In this document: positions 1 to 7,700 of the stretch, piece by piece
How positions within the stretch are numbered: the stretch's first letter is position 1
Layout of the letters: each line of letters opens with the position of its first letter
Source: Streptomyces sp. col6
GTDB lineage: Bacteria > Actinomycetota > Actinomycetes > Streptomycetales > Streptomycetaceae
Length of the DNA stretch: 39,337 nt
Assembly (NCBI RefSeq): GCF_008042035.1
Contig: NZ_RDBL01000006.1
Span: 334,712 to 374,048, forward strand
Direction: 5' to 3'
Position numbers and translations under genes: made by a program
The notes under the pieces: model-generated
What the model was told of the DNA's origin: nothing
The model's input: only the letters and a program-made list of their open reading frames with translations
The model's database searches: none

Positions 1-145
1 GGCCCTCGGCCAGTCGCGCGGCCTGCTGGGTGTACGGGGACGGCGGCGCGGGATGCCGGCGCCTCCACCAGGTGCTCGCCACCGTGTAGAGGCCGCTGGC
101 GAGGAGCAGCGCGGGGATGGACAGGATCAGGAGTGTGTCGCCCAT
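1..145 (-). CDS. Small membrane protein, C-terminus beyond window edge
   Basis: The reading frame starts at the ATG at 145 on the minus strand and runs off the left edge with no stop, so only the first 48 residues are visible. An AAGGAGG ribosome-binding site sits 5 nt before the ATG and fixes the start. The first 20 or so residues are strongly hydrophobic (MGDTLLILSIPALLLASGLY), a single membrane helix or uncleaved signal anchor, and are followed by WWRRRHP, a positive cluster that would place the rest of the protein in the cytoplasm. I do not recognise a family. It is separated from the next gene by a MITE-like insertion, so any original link to its neighbour has been disturbed. Confidence 0.7.
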   Translation of the reverse strand, partial: MGDTLLILSIPALLLASGLYTVASTWWRRRHPAPPSPYTQQAARLAEG

Positions 146-215
146 GGCAGCCTCCTTCGGGAGGGCGGTGCCTCCTGCATCGGCAGGGCGGACGGGCGGA
201 CTGAAGATCACTCTT

Positions 216-232
216 CGGCCATTGAATGGCCG
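216..232. repeat. 17-bp palindrome upstream of the truncated membrane gene
   Basis: CGGCCATT-G-AATGGCCG is a perfect 8+1+8 dyad about 70 bp upstream of the ATG at 145. It could be an operator or the stem of a short terminator; no U-tract follows. The rest of 146-298 shows nothing else I can name. Confidence 0.45.
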
Positions 233-299
233 GATCCGGCTGGCCTACAGGTGTCCTTCGAGCACATGACCACAGGTGGGCGCGTTGTTGACGGCCCTA

Positions 300-472
300 G
301 GGCCTGTCGTCAAACTCCCCTCGTCGCCCGGAGGGCGGCCGTGCGGCGTCTGGTGCGTGCTCTCGGCGTGCCGGGCGCGATCCCTCGTACTGGACGTACT
401 TGGGATCTCGGTCGGTGCGGCGAGAGTGCGTGCCAGGCGTCGCGCGGCAGAGGGGAGTTTGACGACAGGCCC
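300..472. mobile_element. MITE-like palindromic insertion with 23-bp terminal inverted repeats
   Basis: A 173-bp element bounded by perfect terminal inverted repeats: GGGCCTGTCGTCAAACTCCC at the left end and its complement at the right end (perfect match 300-322 against 450-472). TA lies directly outside each end (298-299 and 473-474), as expected for a TA target duplication of the IS630/Tc1-mariner type. The interior is also imperfectly self-complementary and closes on GATCCC..GGGATC around the centre (about 390-415), so the whole element can fold into one long hairpin. It has no coding capacity of its own and would need a transposase supplied from elsewhere. Its right end forms part of the stop codon of the adjacent merR gene. 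Confidence 0.75.
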
Positions 473-846
473 TAAGGCGTCGGCGCCCGGCACTGTCCGA
501 CCTCGGCCAGGTACTCGCTCATCGCGTCGCGGTTGCGGACGAGGACGTCGATCCGCTCGCTGAGCCGGTCCCGCTCGGTGGTCAGCAGGGCCAGCATCTC
601 CGGTGTCGCGTCGGGGAAGTGGATCGACCGGGGCTTGTCCAGGCACGGGAGGATCTGCTTGATGATGCGCGTGGGGAGCCCCGCGTCCAGCAGGCCGCGG
701 ATCTGGTTGACGCGGTCCACGTAGCGCTCGTCGTACTCCCGGTACCCGTTCGGGCCCCGGTCCGGGACGATCAGCAGCTGCTCCTCGTAGTAGCGGAGCA
801 GCCGGCGGGACGCGCCCGTACGCCGCGACAGTTCACCGATCCTCAT
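472..846 (-). CDS. MerR-family transcriptional regulator
   Basis: 124-residue regulator. The N-terminal winged helix is typical of MerR (MRIGELSRRTGASRRLLRYY, then NGYREYDERYVDRVNQIRGLLDAG), followed by a long coiled dimerisation helix (about 75-115) and no sizeable effector domain, so it is a small sensor of the type that often controls a drug pump. I chose the ATG at 846, where the helix-turn-helix begins; an upstream in-frame start at 867 would only add seven weak residues. The gene is divergent from the MFS transporter and a MerR-type operator lies between them, so it probably controls the pump. The final codons CCT TAG read into the MITE-like element: the first base of the TAG complement is the last base of the element and the other two are the flanking TA, so the original C-terminus may have been altered. 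Confidence 0.85.
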   Translation of the reverse strand: MRIGELSRRTGASRRLLRYYEEQLLIVPDRGPNGYREYDERYVDRVNQIRGLLDAGLPTRIIKQILPCLDKPRSIHFPDATPEMLALLTTERDRLSERIDVLVRNRDAMSEYLAEVGQCRAPTP

Positions 847-875
847 CCCGCCGAAGCTACCCGGCACCCGGCGGC

Positions 876-907
876 TTGACCATCACATCAATGTGAACGT
901 TTCAGGA
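876..907 (+). promoter_or_regulatory. MerR-type operator-promoter for the MFS gene
   Basis: TTGACC (876-881) is a -35 box followed by a long 20-nt spacer and a weak -10 (TCAGGA, 902-907). The spacer carries the dyad TCACAT-CA-ATGTGA. A stretched spacer with a centred dyad is the hallmark of promoters that MerR proteins activate by DNA distortion. Transcription would start near 914, exactly the ATG chosen for the pump gene. The same layout (TTGACC + TTCACAC dyad) recurs before the second MerR gene at 30434-30464. Confidence 0.65.
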
Positions 908-913
908 TGCGTC

Positions 914-2173
914 ATGACCACCACAGCCTCCGGTGCGCCGCCCCGGACGCGCGAGTCCGGCCTGCCCCGGACCGCGCTGCTCGCGCTCGCGACCGCCGTC
1001 TTCATCACCAGCCTGACCGAGACCCTGCCCGCCGGTGTGCTGCCCGGGATGGCCGCCTCCCTGGACGTCGGCGCGGGCGCCGCGGGCCAGTCGGTCACCG
1101 TCTACGCGGCCGGCACGGCCCTGACCGCGATCCCGCTCGCGGCGGCGACGGCGTCCGTCCCGCGCAAGCCCCTGCTGCTCGCTGCCATGGCCGTCTTCCT
1201 GGTGGCCAACACGCTGACCGCCGTCGCGCCGGGGTACGCCGTCCTGCTCGCGGCCCGGTTCCTCGCCGGGGTGGCCGCCGGCCTGGCGTGGGCGATCCTC
1301 GCCGGTTACGCACGCCGTATCGCGCCCGCCGGATCGGAGGGGCGGGCCATCGCCGTCGCGATGACCGGCATCCCGGTGGCGCTGTCCCTGGGCGTGCCCG
1401 CCGGCACCCTGATCGGCGAACAGGCGGGGTGGCGGGCGGCGTTCGGCGCGGTCTCGCCGGCCACCCTCGCCGTCATCGGCTGGATCGCGGTGTCCGTCCC
1501 GGCGGTGGGGCGGCCCGCCGCCGAAGGGACCGGCACGGAAGGAGGGACCGGCACGGAAGGGCCCGCCGCCGAAGGGCCCGCCGCGGACCGGCCCGGCCTG
1601 CGCCGGACGCTGGCCGTGCCCGGGGTCGCGGCGGTCATGGTGGCGGTGGCGGTGTTCGTCCTCGGGCACACGGTCCTGTACGCCTACATCGCCCCCTACC
1701 TGCGGCACGCGGGCCTCGGACCGGTGACCGACGCCGTCCTCCTGGCCTTCGGAGTCGCCTGCCTGCTGAGCATCTGGTGCGTCGGGCGCCTCGTCGACCG
1801 CCGCCCGCGCGCCCTGATGGTCACCGGCGCCGCGCTGTTCACCCTCGCCACCGCGGCCCTCGCGGTCACCGGGGTCCACCCGGTCGTCTGGACCGCCGCC
1901 GTCCTGTGGGGCCTGGGGTGGGGCGGCGCCCCGACCCTGCTGCAGACCGCCGCCGGACGGGCCGCGTCCCGGCACGGCGCGGCCGCCGCCGACACCGCGC
2001 AGGCCGTCCTGGTCACCCTCTGGAACGCGGCGATGGCCCTCGGAGGCGTCATCGGGGGCGCCCTGCTCGCCCACTCGGGGGCGGGGGCGGTCGCCGCGAC
2101 GGCTGCCGCCCTCGGAGGGGTCGCCCTGCTCGTCGTCGCCGGTGGGCGGCGGCACGCGTTCCCCCGCACGTGA
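914..2173 (+). CDS. MFS drug-efflux-type transporter
   Basis: 419-residue major facilitator of the 12-helix drug:H+ antiporter type, resembling the Cmx/CmrA chloramphenicol pumps. Helices alternate with short loops; the A-like signature falls at the cytoplasmic loop around RRIAPAGSEGRAIA, and helix 5 carries a glycine/proline motif (GIPVALSLGVPAGTLIG) typical of antiporters. The central cytoplasmic loop (about residues 198-225) has a tandem EG(T/P)-rich repeat. I start at the ATG at 914 rather than the in-frame ATG at 893 because the MerR-type promoter places the transcription start at about 914; the message would be leaderless. The gene is divergent from merR, which probably regulates it. 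Its substrate cannot be read from the sequence. Confidence 0.85.
   Translation: MTTTASGAPPRTRESGLPRTALLALATAVFITSLTETLPAGVLPGMAASLDVGAGAAGQSVTVYAAGTALTAIPLAAATASVPRKPLLLAAMAVFLVANTLTAVAPGYAVLLAARFLAGVAAGLAWAILAGYARRIAPAGSEGRAIAVAMTGIPVALSLGVPAGTLIGEQAGWRAAFGAVSPATLAVIGWIAVSVPAVGRPAAEGTGTEGGTGTEGPAAEGPAADRPGLRRTLAVPGVAAVMVAVAVFVLGHTVLYAYIAPYLRHAGLGPVTDAVLLAFGVACLLSIWCVGRLVDRRPRALMVTGAALFTLATAALAVTGVHPVVWTAAVLWGLGWGGAPTLLQTAAGRAASRHGAAAADTAQAVLVTLWNAAMALGGVIGGALLAHSGAGAVAATAAALGGVALLVVAGGRRHAFPRT
1511..1593 (+). repeat. Tandem repeats in the central loop of the MFS gene
   Basis: Two short units are iterated: GGGACCGGCACGGAAGG twice in a row and a CCCGCCGCCGAAGGG-like unit before and after. They encode EGTGTEGGTGTEG and AAEGPAAE in the cytoplasmic loop between helices 6 and 7. 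Slipped-strand length changes here would stay in frame only in multiples of three. Confidence 0.7.
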
Positions 2174-2174
2174 A

Positions 2175-2185
2175 CCCCGGCGGGG
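2175..2185. terminator. Short CCCC-GGC-GGGG hairpin between convergent genes
   Basis: Only 15 bp separate the MFS stop (2173) from the last base of the convergent ThrE gene (2189). The hairpin is tiny, so the terminator call is weak. Confidence 0.25.
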
Positions 2186-2188
2186 CGC

Positions 2189-3607
2189 TCAGTGCGCGGG
2201 TGCCGGGCGCAGGCGGCGGCGCCACTGGCGTTCGCCGCCCGCGCCGAGGAGGGTGCCGAGCACGGCGCCGACGCCGATGGCCGCCGTCGACGCCAGAGTG
2301 AGCGTCAGGTACGTGCCCGCGCCGGGGGTGTGCAGAAGGATCTGGAGGAGGCTGCGGTAGAGGTCGGGGCCTGGGAGGACGGCGCCCGCAATGCCGGGGA
2401 TGAGGATCGCGCGGGCGGGGGCTGCGGCCCGGGGCGCGAGGGCGCCGGCGGCCAGGCCCATGACGGCGGTCGCGACCCCGATGGCGAGCGGCGCCGTCCA
2501 GTCCAGCTGCGTCGTCCCCAGCAGCTTCACGCCCGCACCGGTGACCGCCGCCGCGACCGCCCACGGCACCAGGCGCGGCCCCCCGCCCATGAAGACCGCG
2601 TTGCCGAGCGCGCCGATGCCGCTGGTGACGAGGGTCAGCCAGACCGGGAGCGCGGTGAGCGTCGTCGTACGCGCACTGGCGTCGAGCCCCGGCACCAGGA
2701 AGGCCACGGTCAGCACCCCGCACGCGGCCGCCGTGAGGAACGCCACCAGGCTCACCGTACGGGCCGCCGCCATCGGCCGGAACCCGTCGATCGCGTCCTC
2801 GGTCAGCGACACCACGGTCAGGATCGGCAGGAGCAGGATCATGTTGGCGGCGAGCAGACTCGCCCCCTCCCGCCCGCTGAGCACCCCGGGGTGGATCAGC
2901 GCCATGGTCCCCGCCATCAGCAACGCGATCTGCACGGCCGTGACGAAGAACGACGCCAGGCCGGTACGGGTGAGCGCCCAGGCCACCCGGTTGCTGACCA
3001 GGAAGAGCAGCGGCGCGAACAGCGCGGCCCGGACGGTTCCCGAGGCCAGCACGCACAGCATCGACGCCAGCACCGCCCCGCCGCCCACCGTGAACCACCA
3101 CGGCCACCGGGCCGGCGCCGACACGATCCGGTCCAGCGCGCCGGCCGCCTCGGCATGCGGCAGCCGGGTCGCGGCGATCCGGGCGGTGAGCTTCTGCAAC
3201 GCGGTCAGCCGGGACAGGTCGCGCGAGTCCTCCGAGGCGAGGACGGCCTGCATCACCACCGGCGGGCGGCCCGGTGGCGCGTACTGGAGGTGCAGGGCGC
3301 AGCCGGAGATGACGATCTCCAGGTTCTGCATGCCCCACGCGGCGGTGACCGCCACCACCGCGGTCTGGATGTCACGGGTGGACGCCCCCGCGCCGAACAG
3401 CTCGCGCCCCAGCCGCAGCGAGAACCGCAGCACCTCGGCCGCCGCGTCCTCGCCGTACTCCCGCACCGGCGGGAAGACCACGTTCTCGTACGGCGTCGCG
3501 TGCAGCCGGTCCAGCAGCGTCGCGTCGTCCTGCCGCAGCCGGTCGAGCCGCGCCTGCCGCACATGCGCCCGCGCCCGCCACCGGACCACGACCCGTTCCC
3601 TCGGCAC
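2189..3607 (-). CDS. Threonine/serine exporter family (ThrE-like) protein
   Basis: 472-residue inner-membrane protein with the two-part ThrE layout. About 160 cytosolic residues carry the conserved N-terminal half (LRLGRELFGAGASTRDIQTA, then the EIVISGCALHLQY strand region), followed by about ten membrane helices (for example FTVGGGAVLASMLCVLASG and GASLLAANMILLLPILTVVSL). Family members export L-threonine and L-serine in Corynebacterium by proton exchange; in Streptomyces the substrate is not established. Start: GTG at 3607, preceded by GGAGGG at 4 nt; the frame stays open far upstream, but that part is not protein-like. It lies 122 bp downstream of the caspase/HSP90 cluster on the same strand and is probably separate from it. 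Confidence 0.8.
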   Translation of the reverse strand: MPRERVVVRWRARAHVRQARLDRLRQDDATLLDRLHATPYENVVFPPVREYGEDAAAEVLRFSLRLGRELFGAGASTRDIQTAVVAVTAAWGMQNLEIVISGCALHLQYAPPGRPPVVMQAVLASEDSRDLSRLTALQKLTARIAATRLPHAEAAGALDRIVSAPARWPWWFTVGGGAVLASMLCVLASGTVRAALFAPLLFLVSNRVAWALTRTGLASFFVTAVQIALLMAGTMALIHPGVLSGREGASLLAANMILLLPILTVVSLTEDAIDGFRPMAAARTVSLVAFLTAAACGVLTVAFLVPGLDASARTTTLTALPVWLTLVTSGIGALGNAVFMGGGPRLVPWAVAAAVTGAGVKLLGTTQLDWTAPLAIGVATAVMGLAAGALAPRAAAPARAILIPGIAGAVLPGPDLYRSLLQILLHTPGAGTYLTLTLASTAAIGVGAVLGTLLGAGGERQWRRRLRPAPAH

Positions 3608-3661
3608 GGTCCCTCCGCCCACTCGCCGGATGCCTGCGCCCCAGCCTCGCCCGGGACAGCG

Positions 3662-3675
3662 CGCCGGGCCCGGCG
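3662..3675. repeat. 14-bp GC palindrome at the end of the caspase/HSP90 cluster
   Basis: CGCCGGGCCCGGCG is a perfect palindrome between the membrane-protein gene (ends 3730) and the ThrE start (3607). It may help terminate the cluster transcript, but there is no U-tract and the spacer-free dyad is not a normal terminator stem. Confidence 0.3.
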
Positions 3676-3729
3676 GGTTACGCCTGTCGGCGGGGGCGGA
3701 TCCGTGCCGTGAGCCCCGGTGGCGGCGCC

Positions 3730-4386
3730 TCAGCAGCTGGAAGCGGGGGCGGCGCTCAGGGCCTGCTTGCCCCAGGCGAGGGTGCGCAGGGAGTCCTTGG
3801 GGCCGTCGCCCGAAGCGGCGGCGCCGCTCGCCTTGACGCGGACGGTGACGCCGGAGGGGCCGAGGGACACCAGTTCGCCGCAGACCGTCCCCTGACGGGT
3901 GTGGACGGTGACCGTCGTGGCGTCCTTCTCGCTCGCGGGCGCAACCCAGGTCGCCAGCACCCCGGCCGCCGTGACGATCACCCCGGCGACCGCGAGCCAG
4001 CGCGCGCGGTTGACCAGTACGCCGATCCGCGCGCACTCCTCCTTCTCCCACCGGATGAGCCGTATCTCGTCCGCGTGCTCCAACGCGTCCTTCGGCCGTC
4101 CGTGCGCGGCCGAGGCCGCGGCGAAGGCCGACGACAGCAGGGCCAGCAGGCCGAGGGCCATGGCGGCCACAACACCCCACCGGTAGGCGGGGGGCAGCTC
4201 GGCGACGTTCTCGCGCCCCTTCAGCACCAGGACGGCTGCCAGCAGCGCGGTGGCCGTGGCGAGGAAGTTGCGCCAGCCCTCGGCCTGGTGGCGGGCGATC
4301 TCCAGCTGCGACTGGAGCATGTCGTACAGGCGCTGGCGGGCCTGGAGACGGATCGCCCGCGCGGACAGGCGGGGAGGGGCGGTCAT
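3730..4386 (-). CDS. Three-helix membrane protein of the caspase/HSP90 cluster
   Basis: 218 residues, family not recognised. An amphipathic, basic N-terminus (about 8-38, ARAIRLQARQRLYDMLQSQL) leads into membrane helices at about 41-57, 69-94 and 128-149. A soluble, charged stretch (95-127, with EHADEIRLIRWEKEECARI) lies between helices 2 and 3, and a beta-rich tail (155-185) follows helix 3. The ATG overlaps the upstream TGA by one base (TGATG), so translation is coupled to the 111-residue gene. Small multi-helix membrane proteins are common terminal components of bacterial conflict systems, so a membrane-acting effector or anchor role is a reasonable guess but only an inference. The last residue is Cys. 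Confidence 0.75.
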   Translation of the reverse strand: MTAPPRLSARAIRLQARQRLYDMLQSQLEIARHQAEGWRNFLATATALLAAVLVLKGRENVAELPPAYRWGVVAAMALGLLALLSSAFAAASAAHGRPKDALEHADEIRLIRWEKEECARIGVLVNRARWLAVAGVIVTAAGVLATWVAPASEKDATTVTVHTRQGTVCGELVSLGPSGVTVRVKASGAAASGDGPKDSLRTLAWGKQALSAAPASSC

Positions 4387-4721
4387 CAGGCGCCCCCTGT
4401 CGTGGCCGACTGCGGAACGACCGGCCACCACGCGCCACAGCCGCCCTGCTCCAGGGGGTCCTCGGGATGGGTCACCGGGCATTCGCAGTGCATGGGGTGC
4501 GGCTCGACGGCCGGAGCGGCGGAGCCGCCGTTCCGCTTCCAGGGCCACGCCTTGGGCACGGTGCCGGGAGAGACCTGGGGGAGCGCCATCACGTTCGGGC
4601 CGTGGCAGACCGGACAGGTGCCGGTGAACTCGGTGTCACCCACCTCGCTCGTGCGTTCCCGCAGGTCGGCGGGCGGCGTGACCTGCTGCTCGGCATAGGG
4701 CACGTCCTGATGGGCGGTCAC
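4386..4721 (-). CDS. Cys/His-rich small protein, putative zinc-binding partner
   Basis: 111 residues, family not recognised. It carries C36-P-V-C39-H40 and a second group H75, H78, C79, C81 and C95, a pattern that would suit one or two zinc sites (CxxC knuckle plus HCxC..C). The rest is low in structure, with several Pro, Gly and Trp. The start is a GTG at 4721 that overlaps the stop of the caspase/HSP90 gene (ATGTGA), with AAGGAG 9-14 nt before it inside that gene, so the two are translationally coupled. The coupling implies a fixed stoichiometric or functional relation with the 1705-residue protein. An upstream in-frame extension reads as an antisense-type arginine-rich shadow and was not used. 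Confidence 0.75.
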   Translation of the reverse strand: MTAHQDVPYAEQQVTPPADLRERTSEVGDTEFTGTCPVCHGPNVMALPQVSPGTVPKAWPWKRNGGSAAPAVEPHPMHCECPVTHPEDPLEQGGCGAWWPVVPQSATTGGA

Positions 4722-7700
4722 ATGGGCTCCTTCTCGGTGCCGGCGGTACGGGCCGCCTCTTCGGCGGGGACGCGGAAGCCGAACCACGGCGCGTAGTGGG
4801 TCAGGCGCCGGCGCACCTCGGGGACGTCCAGCTCGGTTTCCTCGGCGGCCAGTTCGATGTGCTCGTGCGTCACGTCCCCGGCGAGGGCCGGTTCGCGGCC
4901 GGTGAGGTGCCGGGTGAGGAGGACGACATCCAGGCAGTCGGGGGCGTGGTCGTCGTCCGGGGCGGGGTTGTCGGGTGCAATGCGGTCCGCGAACAGCCCG
5001 AGCTCCGGGTAAGCGGCGAGCGCCTGGTGGGTCGCGTTGAGGCCGAGACCCATGCGTACGGCGGTGATGGTGAGGGTCAGGGGGGTGACGCTTCCCCGGC
5101 ACAGGGGATGGAACTGGAACAGACCCTCCACAGCGGTCCGTAGGGCCGGATCCAGCGACTTGCTGGGCACCTCGATGTCACGTGCTGCCGGGGCCACCGG
5201 GACCGCCGGGGCGCCGAGGAGCTCGTAGGAGCGGAGCTCGGACACGGCCGCCGCCAGGTCGGTTCCGAAGCTGCGGGCGTGGGTGACGATCTCCCGGCGG
5301 GTGATCTCGGTCTTCCACTTCCGTTTCTGGGGCGTGTAGAGAGCATCGACTGCACCGAGATGCGGCCGCAGGGGCCGGACCTCCTCGGGCACGGGAGCGA
5401 CTTCGATGCCGTAGGGCTCGGCCTCCCGCAGCACGGCGTCGGCCGTTTCACCGATCGTGGCGCGGCGGTCAGCCGCCAGGACCATGAGGAACTGAAGGTC
5501 GACGCAGTCGGATGTGGGGTCCGGCGCGACCGAGAACTGCCAGCCGCTGTCACGGAAGCGAAGCGAGCGCTCATGGTCGATCAGGTCCTCAGGACGTTCT
5601 GCGGCCGGGGTCTGCCACCATGTGCGTACCGCTTCCGCAGCACCGTCACGTACCAGCCCGGCCGAGGCCAGGGCCTCGACCGCTTCGACATCCTTCTCCA
5701 CCGACTCGGGATCCGGCTTGCCCCGCAGGGCACGCAGCACGCTCCACGTGCTCAACGGTCCGTCGACCGGCTCGTTGACCGGCCCGAGGTCGGCCCACCA
5801 GGAGGGAGCCCTGACCGAGGCGAGGGGGCCGCCCGCAGGATCGGCCATCCGAAGGCGCAGCCGCTCGGCGGTCTCCCGCATGGAACGGGCAGTGAACTCC
5901 ACCGTTGGATCGCCATGACTCGCCGACAGCCGGACAAGCCTCAGAAGGTCGATGGACGGGTAGGCCAGCAACCCCCGCACCATTGACTGGTACCGAAGAC
6001 CCAGGGCCCCTTCGTCGCCGTCCAGCAGACGGACATCGGCCGCCTCCTCGCTGACCCGGAAGCCGAATCGCTCGTACCGCCGGGCGACGGCCACGACATC
6101 GGCGGGCTCGATGCCCAGATACTTGGCGAAGAAGGCGGCGACGAGAGGCGTGATGACGGCGGGGAGACCGCTCAGCTCCGGGACCTGATCAGCGCAGAGG
6201 ACGGCAATTTCCTGCCGGTCCGGAATGTGCCGGGCGAGCTCACCGAGTTCCGGCAGCTCCGGGATACCGGGGTGCAGCACGCGGAGCCGGCCGACCAGTT
6301 CGGCGACCTCCCGGAGTGTTCTGCCGTGACGGCCGGCGACGCGCAGGAGGGCGAGGTGAGCGGGTGGCTCCTGAACCTCGCCCCGCGTGTAGGAGCTCCG
6401 CACGGTGTACGCCTCGTACGTCTCGGCCAGCAGCGGGCTGACTTCCAGGTCGGCCAGGCCCGGGATGTCGGCCACCTCGGGGATCGGGACTCCGGCGACG
6501 GCATAGCGCCGGAGAGCGCGCATCGCGGTCCTCAGGTCGTACCCGCCGTCCGTCGCGGCACTGAGAGCAACGACCATGGAATTCTCTGCGCCTCCGGGCA
6601 CCTCGCGGAACAGCAACGCGTCCAGGGGCTTGAAGGTGGGAAATCCGGTGGGGTAGCCGATGTCGGCGCGAGCGCCCCCCAGCGGGTAAACCTGGCGGGT
6701 GTCCTGTACGAGCTGGGACCGCCACCAGCCGAAGAAATGGGCGGGATCGGCGCTGTCCTCGTCGTCCTCGGGCGTGTAGAAGAAATGGTCACGGTCGTCG
6801 GAGGGGAGGCAGCCGAGCGAGGCCAGAGGCATGACATTGCCCGGCCTGTCCACGGTGTCGCCGTGCCACTCGCCGACAAAGACCCGGACATCACCGGACA
6901 GCAGGCGCCGCAGCACCGCCTCTCCGGTGCGGGCGTCGTGCCTGACCAGCGTCCACAGCCAGCTGAGGGGGAGGGGATCCCAGAGCTTCAACGTGTCGAC
7001 GGCCCCGGCCACTTCTTGGCGGACCAGGTCGGCCGCGAATCCCTGGAGCCGGTTGCGGTTGACGCTGAGATCCGGCCGGTGCCGGCTGCGCAGGTTGACG
7101 ACGTAGCCATGGGGCGCCTCGTCGTCCCCCACGAAGATTCCGTCCACCAGGTGGGCACCCGGTCCCCGGACCCACCACGGCCCTTCGGGCGACTCCTGGG
7201 GGACGACAGGAGTGATCGACTTCAGAACACCCGGCTCCCAGACATCGGGCTCGGACGGTGTGGCGAGCCGGTCCTCCACCGACAGCCGCAGCGGCGTGTG
7301 CCAGATCTGCTCCCGCAGGATCCTCACGACCGACGGAGGCGACTCGGCGAACTCGGGCCGCAGGTAGAGGCGGATACGGGTGCCGGCCCCCTCCATGGAC
7401 CAGTCCCGGGACGAGCGCATCAGGCCGGAGTCCGCGGTGATGTGGACGTGGTGACCGGACCCGCCGCCGCCGAATCCGTTCTCGTCGGCGGGCCGGGTGG
7501 TGACCTCGATCGTCTCGGCGAGCATGAAGTAGCTGAAGACACCGATGCCGAAGCGGCTGTTCAGCTCCGGCCGCACGCCCTTGCGCCGCCAGCGGCGCAG
7601 TTCGCGTACGTGGTGCGGCGACTGCTCGAAGCGGCGGCCGGCCCGGGAGAAGAGCTTGTCGAGCTCGTCCTCGGTCATGCCGATGCCGTTGTCCGTGCAC

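Noticed and set aside
893..913. Upstream ATG start for the MFS gene
   Set aside because: It lies within the MerR-type promoter, upstream of the expected transcription start.
2189..4438. A 749-codon frame joining the ThrE gene to the membrane-protein region
   Set aside because: The first 277 codons are out-of-frame antisense-like sequence over two other genes; the ThrE part has its own GTG and GGAGGG site at 3607.
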